64,000 bases of DNA from NCBI RefSeq assembly GCF_029626035.1, contig NZ_JARUBE010000003.1, positions 5,456,001-5,520,000 on the forward strand. Reading direction: 5' to 3'. The position numbers were made by a program, and so were the translations under genes. The notes under the pieces were generated by a model that had not been told where the DNA came from, did no database searches, and saw nothing but the letters and a program-made list of their open reading frames with translations. This DNA is from Micromonospora sp. WMMD980 (lineage in GTDB: Bacteria; Actinomycetota; Actinomycetes; Mycobacteriales; Micromonosporaceae). Below, piece after piece: positions 16,511 through 25,361 of the stretch. The first letter of the stretch is position 1, and every line of letters starts with the position of its first letter.

Positions 16511-16822
16511 GAGCGAACCGGCGGGCACAGGCCGGCCGGGCACATCCGGACGACGACAAGGTGGAGCGGCCCACACTATGACCGCGACGCCGACACCGTC
16601 ACAGCCAGCGGCGAGCGATGGCACGCCTGGGAACTCGACAAACCCACCGACCTCGACGTGCCACCCATCGGCCACCGAGTCCTCCACGCCATCTCGGAAC
16701 GCAGGCAGTGGCGCGCCCGGCTCGACGCCGCGAGACGGGCTGCCGACCCGCCTGACGTTCGGCAACTAGCTGCAAGCCCACCGAGAGCGGGGAGGGATGA
16801 CGGTCAGTGGATGAGGTGCTGA
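16511..16822 (+). pseudogene. Remnant frame upstream of the excisionase, no clear start
   Basis: An open frame runs from just after the previous stop to TGA 16822 and overlaps the excisionase start by 16 bases. It reads WSGPHYDRDADTVTASGERW, then HAWELDKPTDLDV and SERRQWRARLDAARRAADPP. No good start codon exists in the first half, so it looks like the C-terminus of a lost larger gene. In actinomycete integrative elements, the gene before xis is often a replication protein; that identity is a guess. Confidence 0.4.
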
Positions 16823-17005
16823 CGGTGGAGGAAGCCGCGCCGCCGATGAAGATGAGCATCCACTACGTGCGGCGGCTGGCCGCGCAGCGGCGCATCGCCT
16901 TTTCACAAGGTCGGCCGCTGCGTGGCCGAGCCCTCGGACAAGGGCAAGAAGGCAGGTGAGAAGCGTGGCCGGTGGATGGCCGGAGGGGCGCTGATGGCCG
17001 GTGGA
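16807..17005 (+). pseudogene. Excisionase (Xis) relic with a frameshift in TTTT
   Basis: GTG 16807, preceded by GGGAGGG, begins VDEVLTVEEAAPPMKMSIHY, then VRRLAAQRRIAF, the helix-turn-helix of actinomycete excisionases. The expected next residues HKVGR are in a different frame; removing one T from TTTT (16900-16903) restores RIAFHKVGRC. After that the sequence loses similarity and runs into tRNA-Gly, with no integrase. It is therefore a decayed end of an integrative element. Confidence 0.65.
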
Positions 17006-17054
17006 ACGTCGAAGACCCTGGCTCGGACTCGCGTCCTGGGCAGGGCCTTCGTGG

Positions 17055-17128
17055 TGGAGCGGGTGACGGGAATCGAACCCGCACTGTCAGCTTGGGAAGC
17101 TGATGTTCTGCCATTGAACTACACCCGC
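17055..17128 (-). tRNA. tRNA-Gly (anticodon CCC)
   Basis: A 74-base gene including an encoded CCA. The acceptor stem is GCGGGTG/CACCCGC, the D-arm contains TAGTTCAATGGCAGA, the anticodon loop is TTCCCAA (CCC, reads GGG), and the T-arm has GTGCGGGTTCGATTCCCGT. Its 3' end points toward the excisionase relic, the usual arrangement at a tRNA attachment site. Confidence 0.95.
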
Positions 17129-17330
17129 AGGCGGCACCACTGTACCTGAGGTCACCATCCCCGTGCACCCAGGCACCCCCGCCGGAGCGGTCCGGCCAGT
17201 TGATCAAGCGATGTTGCATGCCGGCAACATATGGCCGTTCTCAAATTTGTCGATGGGATGTAACGTCTGCTCCACGTTTCCGACCCGGCGTGACACACCC
17301 CCGGTCACGCCGTCAGAAAGAGGTGGGCCC

Positions 17331-18311
17331 ATGGGACTCCGTCCCAACCTGCTGACCCGGCGTACCGCCGGTGTCGCGACGTCGACCCTCGCGCTGCTGC
17401 TCAGCACCGCGGCCGTCGGCGTCGTCCCCGCTGCTTCGGCCTTCTCGGCCGCCCCGGCCGGCGTCTGCGCCGAGCCGGCCGACGCCCACGCCGACGCCCG
17501 CGTCGCCAAGGGCGGCCACGCCAAGCTCGACCCGAACCACCTGACCGCCAAGCAGGTACGCGAGCGCGAGGCCGACCTCGCCACCGCGCAGCGCGAGCGG
17601 GCCAACTTCCGGACCGGCGCGGTCACCCCGTTGGCGACCGTCACCATCCCGGTCGTCGTGCACGTCATCCAGGAGAACAGCACCCGGGCCGGCGGCAACA
17701 TCCCGGACTCGCTGATCAACCAGCAGATCAGCGTGCTCAACCAGTCCTACTCGGGCTCGACGGGCGGCGCGGCCACCGCGTTCTCCTTCCAGCTCGCCAA
17801 GATCAACCGGGTGACCAACCCGTCGTGGTACCCGATCGTGCAGGGCTCCTCGGCGGAGCGGTCGATGAAGACCTCGCTGCGCACGGGCGGCAAGAACACG
17901 CTGAACATGTATCTCGGTGAGCTGAGCGACGGCCTGCTCGGCTGGGCGACGTTCCCGAAGCGCACGCTGGACAAGATGGACGGCGTGGTCGTGCTGAACG
18001 AGTCCCTGCCCGGCGGCACCGCCACCAACTACAACCAGGGCGACACCGGCACCCACGAGATCGGCCACTGGCTGAACCTCTACCACACCTTCCAGGGCGG
18101 CTGCTCGGGCTCGGGTGACAGCGTCTCCGACACCCCGGCCGAGGCCTCCCCGGCGTACGCCTGCCCGACCGGTCGGGACACCTGCTCGGCCACGGGCAAG
18201 GACCCCATCACCAACTTCATGGACTACACCTACGACTCCTGCATGTACCAGTTCACCGCCGGCCAGGCGAGCCGCATGCTCACCGCGTGGAACGCCTACC
18301 GCGCGGCCTGA
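17331..18311 (+). CDS. Secreted M43-family zinc metalloprotease
   Basis: A 326-residue secreted protease. The signal peptide covers about residues 1-38 ([20 protein letters not shown]). After a propeptide-like region, the mature domain begins near [10 protein letters not shown]. The zinc motif [11 protein letters not shown] (HExxHxxxxxH) is near residue 243, and the downstream Met-turn is [11 protein letters not shown]. Paired cysteines in the zinc region fit the cytophagalysin/pappalysin (M43) family. ATG 17331 follows AAAGAGGTG. A terminator lies 20 bases after the stop. The role is likely extracellular protein degradation. Confidence 0.9.
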   Translation: MGLRPNLLTRRTAGVATSTLALLLSTAAVGVVPAASAFSAAPAGVCAEPADAHADARVAKGGHAKLDPNHLTAKQVREREADLATAQRERANFRTGAVTPLATVTIPVVVHVIQENSTRAGGNIPDSLINQQISVLNQSYSGSTGGAATAFSFQLAKINRVTNPSWYPIVQGSSAERSMKTSLRTGGKNTLNMYLGELSDGLLGWATFPKRTLDKMDGVVVLNESLPGGTATNYNQGDTGTHEIGHWLNLYHTFQGGCSGSGDSVSDTPAEASPAYACPTGRDTCSATGKDPITNFMDYTYDSCMYQFTAGQASRMLTAWNAYRAA

Positions 18312-18330
18312 CCTGCCGCACCGCGTACCG

Positions 18331-18362
18331 GTGCCGGCCCTGTCCTCGGACGGGGCCGGCAC
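18331..18362. terminator. Hairpin terminator, 14-bp stem
   Basis: GTGCCGGCCCTGTC pairs with GACGGGGCCGGCAC (one G-T pair) around CTCG. It lies between the convergent protease and PNPOx genes. Confidence 0.75.
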
Positions 18363-18381
18363 CTGTCGTTTGCGGACCCGG

Positions 18382-18930
18382 TCAGGCGGCCGGGCGGCGG
18401 GTGTCGAAGCCGTGCCGGCCGCGTCGACCCTCGGCGACGAGCGGGTCGCGTCGCCGGACCGGCGTGGCGTCGTGCGGGTCGAGCCAGAGCCGCACCTGCG
18501 GCCCGCCGGCACCGGGGCGGGCCACCTGGTCGCGCCGGGTCAGCATCGCCACATCGACGGTGAACTCGAACAACCGCCAATCGCCCTGCGGAGTCGCCCG
18601 GCCGAGCCGGGCCAACCGGGCCACGGCGGCCGGATCGGAAACCGGGCGAGCCCGACCCGCCACGTATGCCTCGTCGTCGCTCTCCTCCGGCGGGAAGGAG
18701 TGCAGCGCGTAGCGGCCGTCGCGTTCGAGGTCGCGGCGCTTCGGCGAGTCGATGACGAAACACCAGAGCCCGTCATCGGTGATCAGCGGGGAGACCGGGT
18801 GCACCCGGGGGCCACCGTCGGCGCGGACCGTGGCGAGGTAGCCGAAGCCCGGCCCGTACTGCTGGAACAGAAGGCGGATCTCGGCGGCGAGGCGGGGCTC
18901 GTCGGCGGCGAATTCGGACCAGGAAGCCAT
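18382..18930 (-). CDS. Pyridoxamine 5'-phosphate oxidase family protein
   Basis: A 182-residue flavin-reductase-like split-barrel protein. Family signs are [20 protein letters not shown] near residues 28-47, [20 protein letters not shown] near 52-71, and [19 protein letters not shown] near 74-92. Such proteins bind FMN, F420 or haem; true PNPOx activity is unlikely because the substrate-binding C-terminal motif is absent. It stands alone and is convergent with the protease gene. Confidence 0.85.
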   Translation of the reverse strand: MASWSEFAADEPRLAAEIRLLFQQYGPGFGYLATVRADGGPRVHPVSPLITDDGLWCFVIDSPKRRDLERDGRYALHSFPPEESDDEAYVAGRARPVSDPAAVARLARLGRATPQGDWRLFEFTVDVAMLTRRDQVARPGAGGPQVRLWLDPHDATPVRRRDPLVAEGRRGRHGFDTRRPAA

Positions 18931-19008
18931 GCCGACATCCTATCGAACAGGTGTACGAGAGCGCAGTCCGACACGCAGGTCACCCGCACCGGTCGCTATG
19001 GTGTTCCG

Positions 19009-19587
19009 ATGCTGCTCTCCGACCGCGACCTGGTCTCCGAGATCAAGGCGGGCACGCTCGCGCTGGAGCCCTTCGAGCCCACGCTGGTGCAGCCGTCCAG
19101 CATCGACGTACGCCTGGACCGGTTGTTCCGGGTCTTCAACAACCATCTCTACACGCACATCGACCCGTCGGTGCAGCAGGACGACCTGACCTCGATGGTG
19201 GAGGTGCCGGAGGGGCAGCCGTTCGTGCTGCACCCGGGCGAGTTCGTGCTCGCGTCCACGCTCGAGGTGATCTCGCTCGGCGAGGAGTTGGCCGGCCGGC
19301 TGGAGGGCAAGTCCTCGCTGGGACGGCTCGGCCTGCTGACGCACTCCACCGCCGGCTTCATCGACCCGGGCTTCTCCGGGCACGTCACATTGGAGCTGTC
19401 CAACGTGGCGAACCTGCCGATCACGCTCTGGCCGGGCATGAAGATCGGTCAGCTGTGCATCTTCCGGCTCTCGTCGCCGGCCGAGCACCCGTACGGCTCG
19501 GCCGTCTACGGCTCGCGCTACCAGGGCCAGCGCGGCCCCACGCCGAGCCGCTCCTGGCAGAGCTGGCGCACCTGGCCGACGCGCTGA
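19009..19587 (+). CDS. dcd: dCTP deaminase (probably bifunctional with dUTPase)
   Basis: A 192-residue trimeric dCTP deaminase, supplying dUMP for thymidylate synthesis. Typical blocks are [18 protein letters not shown] near residue 26, [12 protein letters not shown] near 80, [15 protein letters not shown] near 95-109 and [20 protein letters not shown] near 111-130. The catalytic Glu is in [15 protein letters not shown]. The mycobacterial homologue of this length carries both deaminase and dUTPase activity. TATGGT lies 6 bases before the ATG, so the mRNA may be leaderless. The last residues ([13 protein letters not shown]) are family-variable. Confidence 0.93.
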   Translation: MLLSDRDLVSEIKAGTLALEPFEPTLVQPSSIDVRLDRLFRVFNNHLYTHIDPSVQQDDLTSMVEVPEGQPFVLHPGEFVLASTLEVISLGEELAGRLEGKSSLGRLGLLTHSTAGFIDPGFSGHVTLELSNVANLPITLWPGMKIGQLCIFRLSSPAEHPYGSAVYGSRYQGQRGPTPSRSWQSWRTWPTR

Positions 19588-19603
19588 CGCCGCCCGCCGC
19601 CTG

Positions 19604-19654
19604 TTAAAAGGGGCCCCCTGTTATGCGGAATGCGTTAACAGGGGGCCCCTCCTT
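19604..19654. repeat. GGGGCCCC interspersed inverted repeat, copy 3
   Basis: Left arm AAAAGGGGCCCCCTGTTA and right arm TAACAGGGGGCCCCTCCTT around a 12-base loop (TGCGGAATGCGT). It lies between the convergent dcd and NlpC/P60 genes, 5 bases from the latter's stop. Confidence 0.85.
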
Positions 19655-19659
19655 GCACC

Positions 19660-20694
19660 TCAGCCGGGGCGGCCGTAGCTGTTGATGTCGCCGTCGTCGA
19701 CGCGCTTCATCGTGATGGGCTTGCCGGACTGGGAGGCGTGCACCACCCAACCGTCGCCGACGTACATGCCCACATGGTGCAGGTCGCCGTAGTAGAAGAC
19801 CAGGTCGCCGGCGCGCAGCTCGGCGCGGCTGACCCGCCGGGTGACGTTGTGCTGCTGGCGGGCGTTGTGCGGCAGCGAGACGCCGGCCTTCGCCCAGGCG
19901 GCCATGGTCAGGCCGGAGCAGTCGAAGTGGTCCGGGCCGGCGGCGCCCCAGACGTAGATCTTGCCGATCTGGGCGCAGGCGAACTTGACCGCCACTCCGG
20001 CCGCGCCGCCGGGATACCCGGACGGGCAGGGCGCCGGACGCAGCGGGCCGCCACCGCCGTTGCCGTAGACCTTGAGCCGCAGCTTCTGCAGCTTGGCGAT
20101 CTCGGCGTCGATCTGCTTCTTCTTCGCCGCGAGCTGCGCCTCGGTGCGACTGAGGTCGGCGACCATCGCGTCCAGCGGCTTCTTCTTCGCGGCCAGCTCG
20201 TCGCGGAGTTCGGCGATGTCGCGCACCTGCTCCTGCTGGTGGTGCGCGAAGCGGTCGAGCATCTCCAGGCCGCTGACCAGCTCGCTCGGCGAGCGGCTGC
20301 CCAGCAGGGCGTTCACGGTCGAGAGGTTGTCGCCCTTGTACGCGTCGGCGGCGAGCCCGCCGACCTGCCCGAGCGCGGCGTCCACCCGCGCCTGCAGCGG
20401 GGTGATCTGCCTACCGAGCGCGTCGGCCTGCCGGCGCCGCACCGCGAGCTGCTCGCGTACGGCGTTGACCTGCTCGATGACGGGTTCGAGCTTGTTCCAG
20501 TCGCGGTCGATCTGGGCCTCGATCTCGGCGACCGAGGGTTCGGCGTGGGCCGCCGTCGCGCCACCGGTCATGACGACCGCGGCGCCGACCAGTGCGGCGA
20601 GTGTGGTGGTGAAGCGGGACCAGCGGGAACGCGGCACGACCACGGACCGGTCGATCGACCGGCTCGACGTCGGCCGCGGGGCATGGTGTGCCAC
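19660..20694 (-). CDS. Secreted NlpC/P60 endopeptidase under a c-di-AMP riboswitch
   Basis: A 344-residue RipC-type peptidoglycan hydrolase. It has a signal segment (LAALVGAAVVMTGGATAAHA), a long coiled coil (about residues 50-200, with IEAQIDRDWNKLEPVIEQVN), then a C-terminal NlpC/P60 domain with catalytic Cys in HFDCSGLTMAAWAK and His in GDLHHVGMYVGDGW. It should cleave D-Glu-diaminopimelate links in stem peptides. Start GTG 20694 follows GAAGGAG directly downstream of the riboswitch at 20719-20834. A close paralogue at 23176-24186 lacks that switch. Confidence 0.92.
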   Translation of the reverse strand: MAHHAPRPTSSRSIDRSVVVPRSRWSRFTTTLAALVGAAVVMTGGATAAHAEPSVAEIEAQIDRDWNKLEPVIEQVNAVREQLAVRRRQADALGRQITPLQARVDAALGQVGGLAADAYKGDNLSTVNALLGSRSPSELVSGLEMLDRFAHHQQEQVRDIAELRDELAAKKKPLDAMVADLSRTEAQLAAKKKQIDAEIAKLQKLRLKVYGNGGGGPLRPAPCPSGYPGGAAGVAVKFACAQIGKIYVWGAAGPDHFDCSGLTMAAWAKAGVSLPHNARQQHNVTRRVSRAELRAGDLVFYYGDLHHVGMYVGDGWVVHASQSGKPITMKRVDDGDINSYGRPG

Positions 20695-20718
20695 CGGGCG
20701 TCCGTACTCCTTCGTCTG

Positions 20719-20834
20719 ACCGCCTACCGGGTTAGCTGACGGGTTCGGGCGGGAAGGGAGCCGCCCTACCGCAGTGGCTGCGGATTCACCCCAGGTACCT
20801 GGGTCCCCGGTTCGCCCGTGGGCGACTCGGCGGT
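20719..20834 (-). ncRNA. ydaO-yuaA-type c-di-AMP riboswitch
   Basis: On the minus strand, the outer stem pairs ACCGCC (20834-20829) with GGCGGT (20724-20719). The conserved core is visible: CGCCGAGTC at the 5' side, CCGGGGACCCA, GGGGTGAATCCG, and the hallmark CAGCTAACCCGGTAGGCGG at the 3' side. It ends a few bases before the Shine-Dalgarno of the NlpC/P60 gene. In other actinobacteria this class controls cell-wall hydrolases and usually turns expression off when c-di-AMP binds. Confidence 0.92.
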
Positions 20835-21075
20835 GTCGGACCGTCACCGCCCGGGTTGGACGATGAAACTGGCGGCCGACGATTGACCAGAGTAGGTACC
20901 TCCGTTATCGATCCGCAACCCGAACGGCAGTGACACTCCGTACCCAATATCTGACGCGAGACGCGAGTGAAGCTTTCTTTCACGCAACTTTCAACACCGG
21001 AAAGGTATTGACCGACGCGGGTGCCCGGAGTGAGGGTGGGAACGCAGTGACCCCCATCCCTGTCCAGGAGGTTCG
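20835..21075. promoter_or_regulatory. Divergent promoter region, NlpC/P60 and amidase genes
   Basis: About 240 bases of lower GC than the surrounding genes, with AGCTTTCTTTCACGCAACTT near 20971-20990 and GGTATTGACC near 21005. Both divergent cell-wall genes must start transcription here. No convincing paired -35/-10 could be fixed by eye. Confidence 0.4.
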
Positions 21076-23106
21076 ATGCACCTCTCACCCCCGCCGTCGG
21101 GCGGACGGATACTGCTCGCCGCCGCCGTGGCGACCGCGACCGCACTGGCCACCACCGGCCCGGTGATCGCCGCGCCCGCCGCGCCGGCCGTCGGAGACCG
21201 GCAGCAGCAGTACGCCGCCGCGGCGGCCGAGTACGGCGTGCCGCCGAACGTGCTGCTCGGCGTCTCCTACCTGGAGTCCCGTTGGGACGTCCACCCGGGC
21301 CAGCCCAGCACCAGCGGCGGCTACGGCCCGATGCACCTGACCGACGCCACCCACGTGCTCGCCACGCCCGGCAGCGCGCACGTCGACGAGGACGAGGACC
21401 CGCGCGGCGACGACTCGCGCCCGCTCACGCTCGACCCGGCCACGGCCGCCGCGCCGGCCCGGGAGACGCCGCTGCCGACGGCCTCGCTCCAGACGGTCGA
21501 CGCCGCCGCGACGCTCACCGGGCTCGACGCGCAGAAGCTGCGCACCGATCCGGCCGCGAACATCCGTGGCGGCGCGGCGCTGCTCGCCTCGTACCAGAAG
21601 GCACTGGGCGGGCCGGTCGGCGCCGCCAGCGACCCGGCGGCCTGGTACGGCGCGGTGGCCCGCTACTCGGGCGCGGACACCACCGACGCGGCGGCGGCCT
21701 TCGCCGACGAGGTCTACGACCAGCTCGGCCAGGGCGCGACCCGCACCACCGACGACGGGCAGCGGGTCACGCTGGCCGCCACCGCCGCGCGTCCGGACCG
21801 CGCCGCCCTGACCCGGCTCGGGCTGCGGCACGCCACGCGGCCGGACGGGCTGGAATGCCCGGTGCGGCTGGCCTGTGAGTGGATCCCCGCGCCCTACGAG
21901 CAGCTCGGCGCGGACCCGGGCGACTACGGCAACCACGACCTGGGCGACCGGCCCGAGCAGCAGAAGATCGAATACATCGTCATCCACGACACCGAGGGCT
22001 ACTTCGCCCCCAGCGTCGACCTGGTGAAGCGGGCCGACTACCTGGGCTGGCACTACACGCTGCGCTCGGTCGACGGCTACGTGGCGCAGCACATCAACGC
22101 CAAGGACGTCGGCTGGCACGCCGGCAACTGGTACGTCAACGCCAAGTCCATCGGCCTGGAGCACGAGGGCTTCGCCGGGCAGGGCACCTGGTACACCGAG
22201 GCGATGTACCGCAGCTCGGCCAAGCTGGTCCGGTACCTGGCGCACAAGTTCGGCATCCCACTGGACCGGCAGCACATCATCGGCCACGACAACGTGCCCG
22301 GCACCACCGCCGGCACGGTCAAGGGCATGCACTGGGACCCGGGACCCTACTGGGACTGGTCGCACTACTTCGACCTGATGAAGGCGCCGTTCCGGACCAC
22401 CGGCACGTCGCGCACCGGACTGGTCACCATCGACCCCGACTTCGCTGCCAACCGACCGGCGTTCGTCGGCTGCAACCAGCAGCCGCCGGGCGTCCCGACG
22501 CCCACCCCGCCGGCCGAGACCTGCCCGTCGCGCGGCTCCTCGGCGGTCGTGCTGCGGACCGCGCCGAGCGCGGACGCCCCGCTGGTCAACGACCTCGGGC
22601 TGCGCCCGGACGGCACGCCGGACACGATGTACATCTCGGACCACGGTGCCCGCGCCTCCGCCGGGCAGACGTACGCGGTGGCCGGCCGGCAGGGTGACTG
22701 GACGGCGATCTGGTATCTCGGCCAGAAGGCGTGGTTCCAGAACCCGGCCTCGGCGCCCACCGCGAAGTGGGCGACCGGCTTCGTGGTGACGCCGCGGCCC
22801 GGGAAGGCCACGATCCCGGTGTACGGCCGCGCCTACCCGGAGCAGGCCGCCTACCCGGACACCATTCCCTACCAGACCATCTCTCCGCTGCAGTACACGT
22901 TGGCCGCCGGCCAGCGGTACGCGGTCGGCGGCGTGCTGCCCGGCGAGTACTACCGGGCCGTCTCGTTCGACGGCACCGCGCCGGGCGACCGGACCGTGGT
23001 CCGCGGCAAGAACCGCTACGTGCAGGTCCAGTTCGGCCACCGGATCATGTTCGTGAACCTCGCCGACGTGCTGATCCTGCCGTCGCCGGTCGGCGCGCCG
23101 CGATAG
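21076..23106 (+). CDS. Large secreted N-acetylmuramoyl-L-alanine amidase
   Basis: A 676-residue secreted protein. It has a signal peptide (about 1-33), a lysozyme-like/lytic-transglycosylase-like segment (about 40-215: [19 protein letters not shown], and later [12 protein letters not shown]), then an amidase_2 domain (about 290-435). Zinc ligands are the His of YIVIHDTEG, the His of [10 protein letters not shown] and the Asp of WDPGP; EHEGF is the active-site region. A C-terminal part of about 230 residues contains repeated SH3-like strands. It splits the MurNAc-L-Ala bond. ATG 21076 follows CAGGAGG. It is divergent from the riboswitch-controlled hydrolase. Confidence 0.9.
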   Translation: MHLSPPPSGGRILLAAAVATATALATTGPVIAAPAAPAVGDRQQQYAAAAAEYGVPPNVLLGVSYLESRWDVHPGQPSTSGGYGPMHLTDATHVLATPGSAHVDEDEDPRGDDSRPLTLDPATAAAPARETPLPTASLQTVDAAATLTGLDAQKLRTDPAANIRGGAALLASYQKALGGPVGAASDPAAWYGAVARYSGADTTDAAAAFADEVYDQLGQGATRTTDDGQRVTLAATAARPDRAALTRLGLRHATRPDGLECPVRLACEWIPAPYEQLGADPGDYGNHDLGDRPEQQKIEYIVIHDTEGYFAPSVDLVKRADYLGWHYTLRSVDGYVAQHINAKDVGWHAGNWYVNAKSIGLEHEGFAGQGTWYTEAMYRSSAKLVRYLAHKFGIPLDRQHIIGHDNVPGTTAGTVKGMHWDPGPYWDWSHYFDLMKAPFRTTGTSRTGLVTIDPDFAANRPAFVGCNQQPPGVPTPTPPAETCPSRGSSAVVLRTAPSADAPLVNDLGLRPDGTPDTMYISDHGARASAGQTYAVAGRQGDWTAIWYLGQKAWFQNPASAPTAKWATGFVVTPRPGKATIPVYGRAYPEQAAYPDTIPYQTISPLQYTLAAGQRYAVGGVLPGEYYRAVSFDGTAPGDRTVVRGKNRYVQVQFGHRIMFVNLADVLILPSPVGAPR

Positions 23107-23121
23107 CGCCACCGGCGTGAC

Positions 23122-23155
23122 GAAGGCCCCCGGTCCAGGTGGACCGGGGGCCTTC
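23122..23155. terminator. Bidirectional terminator, 15-bp perfect stem
   Basis: GAAGGCCCCCGGTCC pairs perfectly with GGACCGGGGGCCTTC around AGGT. It lies between the convergent amidase and second NlpC/P60 genes. Confidence 0.85.
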
Positions 23156-23175
23156 TCCGTCGAGGCCGGTGCGGG

Positions 23176-24186
23176 TCAGGCGACCCGGACGAAGCCGGCG
23201 AGCGGTTGGGTGCTGATGCTCGACACCTGGACCGGTTTGCCGGTGCGCGGCGCGTGCACCATCACCCCGTTGCCGAGGTAGAGCCCGACGTGGTGCAGGT
23301 CGCTGCCGAAGAACACCAGGTCGCCCGGTCTGGCGTCGGAGCGGGAGACCCTCCGGCCCTCGTTCCACTGGGCCCCGGTGAAGTGGGTGAGCGAGATGCC
23401 CGCCGCCTTGTAGGCGTACTGCGTCAGGCCGGAGCAGTCGAACGAGTTCGGGCCGGTGGCACCCCACACGTACGGGTCACCGACCTGGGCGCACGCCGTC
23501 TTGATCGCGGTACGCGCGGCACTGCTCACCACCCCGTCGACCGCCGGGCAACCGGCCGGCCGGATCGAGGTCACCGGCAGCATCGCGGTGAGGCGCTTGA
23601 TCTCCGAGTCGATCTGCTTCTTCTGCGAGGCCAGCTGGGCCTCCTGCTTCTTCTCGGTCGCGATGATCTCGTCGAGCTTCTGCTTCTCCCGGTTGTACTT
23701 GTCGCGGGTCGCCAGCACACCGGCGATCTGCCGACGCTGGTCGTCGGCGATCCGGTCCAGCATGACCAACTGCTCGGCCAGCGTGCCCGGCTTGGTGCTC
23801 ACCAGCAGCGCGCCCATCTCCTGCGACGGGCCGCGCATGTAGTAGCGGGCGGCGATGTCACCGACCTTGTTCATGGCCAGCGTCGAGGCCAGCTCCAGCG
23901 GGACCATCTTGTCCCGCAGGGTCGCCGACTTCTTCTGGTTCACCTTGAGCTGGGCGCGAACCTTGTTGTAGTTCTCGATGGTGGGTTCGAGCTTCTCCCA
24001 CTGCTTGTCGATCTGCGCGTCGATCTCGTCCACCGAGGGCGCCGCGTGCGCGGGGGCGGTCAGCATCCCGGCGCCGACCGCGACGGCCGCGACCAGGGTG
24101 ACCAGACGGCGTACCACCCGGTGGAACCCGGCCGGCCGGCCGGGTGGAGCGCTCGGGGCGTGACGTTGGGGGGGCATGGTTGCCAC
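23176..24186 (-). CDS. Secreted NlpC/P60 endopeptidase, paralogue
   Basis: A 336-residue paralogue of the gene at 19660: signal segment (LVTLVAAVAVGAGMLTAPAHA), coiled coil (VDEIDAQIDKQWEKLEPTIE onward), and NlpC/P60 domain with catalytic Cys in SFDCSGLTQYAYKAAG and His in DLHHVGLYLGNGVMVHA. GTG 24186 follows AAAGGAG. Its leader shows none of the c-di-AMP riboswitch motifs, so the two paralogues are probably controlled differently. It should cleave stem peptides during growth or division. Confidence 0.92.
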   Translation of the reverse strand: MATMPPQRHAPSAPPGRPAGFHRVVRRLVTLVAAVAVGAGMLTAPAHAAPSVDEIDAQIDKQWEKLEPTIENYNKVRAQLKVNQKKSATLRDKMVPLELASTLAMNKVGDIAARYYMRGPSQEMGALLVSTKPGTLAEQLVMLDRIADDQRRQIAGVLATRDKYNREKQKLDEIIATEKKQEAQLASQKKQIDSEIKRLTAMLPVTSIRPAGCPAVDGVVSSAARTAIKTACAQVGDPYVWGATGPNSFDCSGLTQYAYKAAGISLTHFTGAQWNEGRRVSRSDARPGDLVFFGSDLHHVGLYLGNGVMVHAPRTGKPVQVSSISTQPLAGFVRVA

Positions 24187-24356
24187 CGGCACGGACTCCT
24201 TTGCAACCGACCGGCGGGCGCCTCGCGAGAGGGAAGATCGAGGCGGACGACCCACAACGGTCGGTGCATCACATTAGGGAAGGCACCCGGGTGGAATCAA
24301 GGCGACCCGTTGTTCAATCACGTGTCCGCAATCAGGTGCACACAAAGGGTATTCAT

Positions 24357-25361
24357 TCACTTGCCCATGATGGCCGTCAATACGTCGTCGAGCGTCACCA
24401 CACCCAGGGGCCGACGACCGTCGCTGACCAGCACCATGTGCCTCCGCTCCCGGCGCATCGCCAGCAGCAGGTCGGCGAGCGTACGGTCCGGCGGCACCAC
24501 GGCCAGCGGCCGGTAGACCTCCGCCGGCACCGGGCCCCGACGGCTCGCGCCGGCGTACCCGAGCACGTCCTTGACGTGCACGAAGCCGAGCACCCGGCGG
24601 GTGGACCGCTGCACCACCGGAAAGCGGGACCGGCCGGTACGGGTCGCCAGCACCTCCAGCGAGGCCGGTGAGACGTCCTCGGCCACGGTGGTCACCGTGG
24701 ACCACGGTTGCAGGGCGTCGGCGGCGGTACGGCTGTGCAGCGCCAGCGCCCCGGTGATCCGGGCGTGCTCCTCGGCGTCCAGCAGCCCCTCGGTGCGCGC
24801 CTGGGAGACCAGCCCGGCCAACTCCTCGGCGGTGAACACCGTCTTCACCGCGTCCGTCGCCTCCACCCGCCACCAGCGCAGCACCTGCCGGGCCGACCAC
24901 TTCATCGCCAGCAGCAGCGGCTTGGTGGCCAGGCAGAACGCGAGCATCGCCGGGCCGAGCCACAGCGCCGAGGGCTCCGGACCGGCGAGCGTGATGTTCT
25001 TCGGCACCATCTCGCCGACCACGGTGTGCAGGAACACCACCACCGCCAGCGCGATCACGAACGCCACCGGGTGCACCGCCGACACCGGCAGGCCGAGCGC
25101 CTCGAACGGCACCTCAAGCAGGTGGGCCAGCGCCGGCTCGGCGATCGCGCCCAGACCGAGCGAACAGACCGTGATGCCGAGTTGCGCGCCGGCGATCATC
25201 AGCGGGATCTGGTTCATCGCGGCGAGCGCCCAGCGGGCCCGCTTCGACGTCGCCGCGAGCGGTTCGATCACGGTGCGGCGGGACGCGATCAGCGCGAACT
25301 CGCTGCCCACGAAGAAGGCGTTGCCGAGGAGCAGCACCAGGGCGACAAGCAGTTCAGGCAC
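24357..25361 (-). CDS. CNNM/TlyC family transporter-like protein with CBS domains
   Basis: A 334-residue member of the CNNM/CorC (HCC) family. An N-terminal DUF21 membrane domain (about 1-150; GNAFFVGSEFALIASRRTV, GAQLGITVCSLGLGAIAEPA, GEMVPKNITL) is followed by two CBS motifs (about 200-330; RSRFPVVQRSTRRVLGFVHV and LVSDGRRPLGVVTLDDVL). The family is linked to magnesium export or homeostasis. It overlaps the end of the upstream CNNM gene by 8 bases, so the pair forms an operon. GTG 25361 is the start that gives this overlap. Confidence 0.9.
   Translation of the reverse strand: MPELLVALVLLLGNAFFVGSEFALIASRRTVIEPLAATSKRARWALAAMNQIPLMIAGAQLGITVCSLGLGAIAEPALAHLLEVPFEALGLPVSAVHPVAFVIALAVVVFLHTVVGEMVPKNITLAGPEPSALWLGPAMLAFCLATKPLLLAMKWSARQVLRWWRVEATDAVKTVFTAEELAGLVSQARTEGLLDAEEHARITGALALHSRTAADALQPWSTVTTVAEDVSPASLEVLATRTGRSRFPVVQRSTRRVLGFVHVKDVLGYAGASRRGPVPAEVYRPLAVVPPDRTLADLLLAMRRERRHMVLVSDGRRPLGVVTLDDVLTAIMGK

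Noticed and set aside
16561..16575. Possible attachment-site copy (gtggagcgg) matching the tRNA-Gly 3' flank
   Set aside because: Only 9 bases match, too short to distinguish from chance in GC-rich DNA.
24187..24356. A second c-di-AMP riboswitch before the paralogous NlpC/P60 gene
   Set aside because: The hallmark CAGCTAACC...GGTAGGCGG segment and the outer ACCGCC/GGCGGT stem are not found there.
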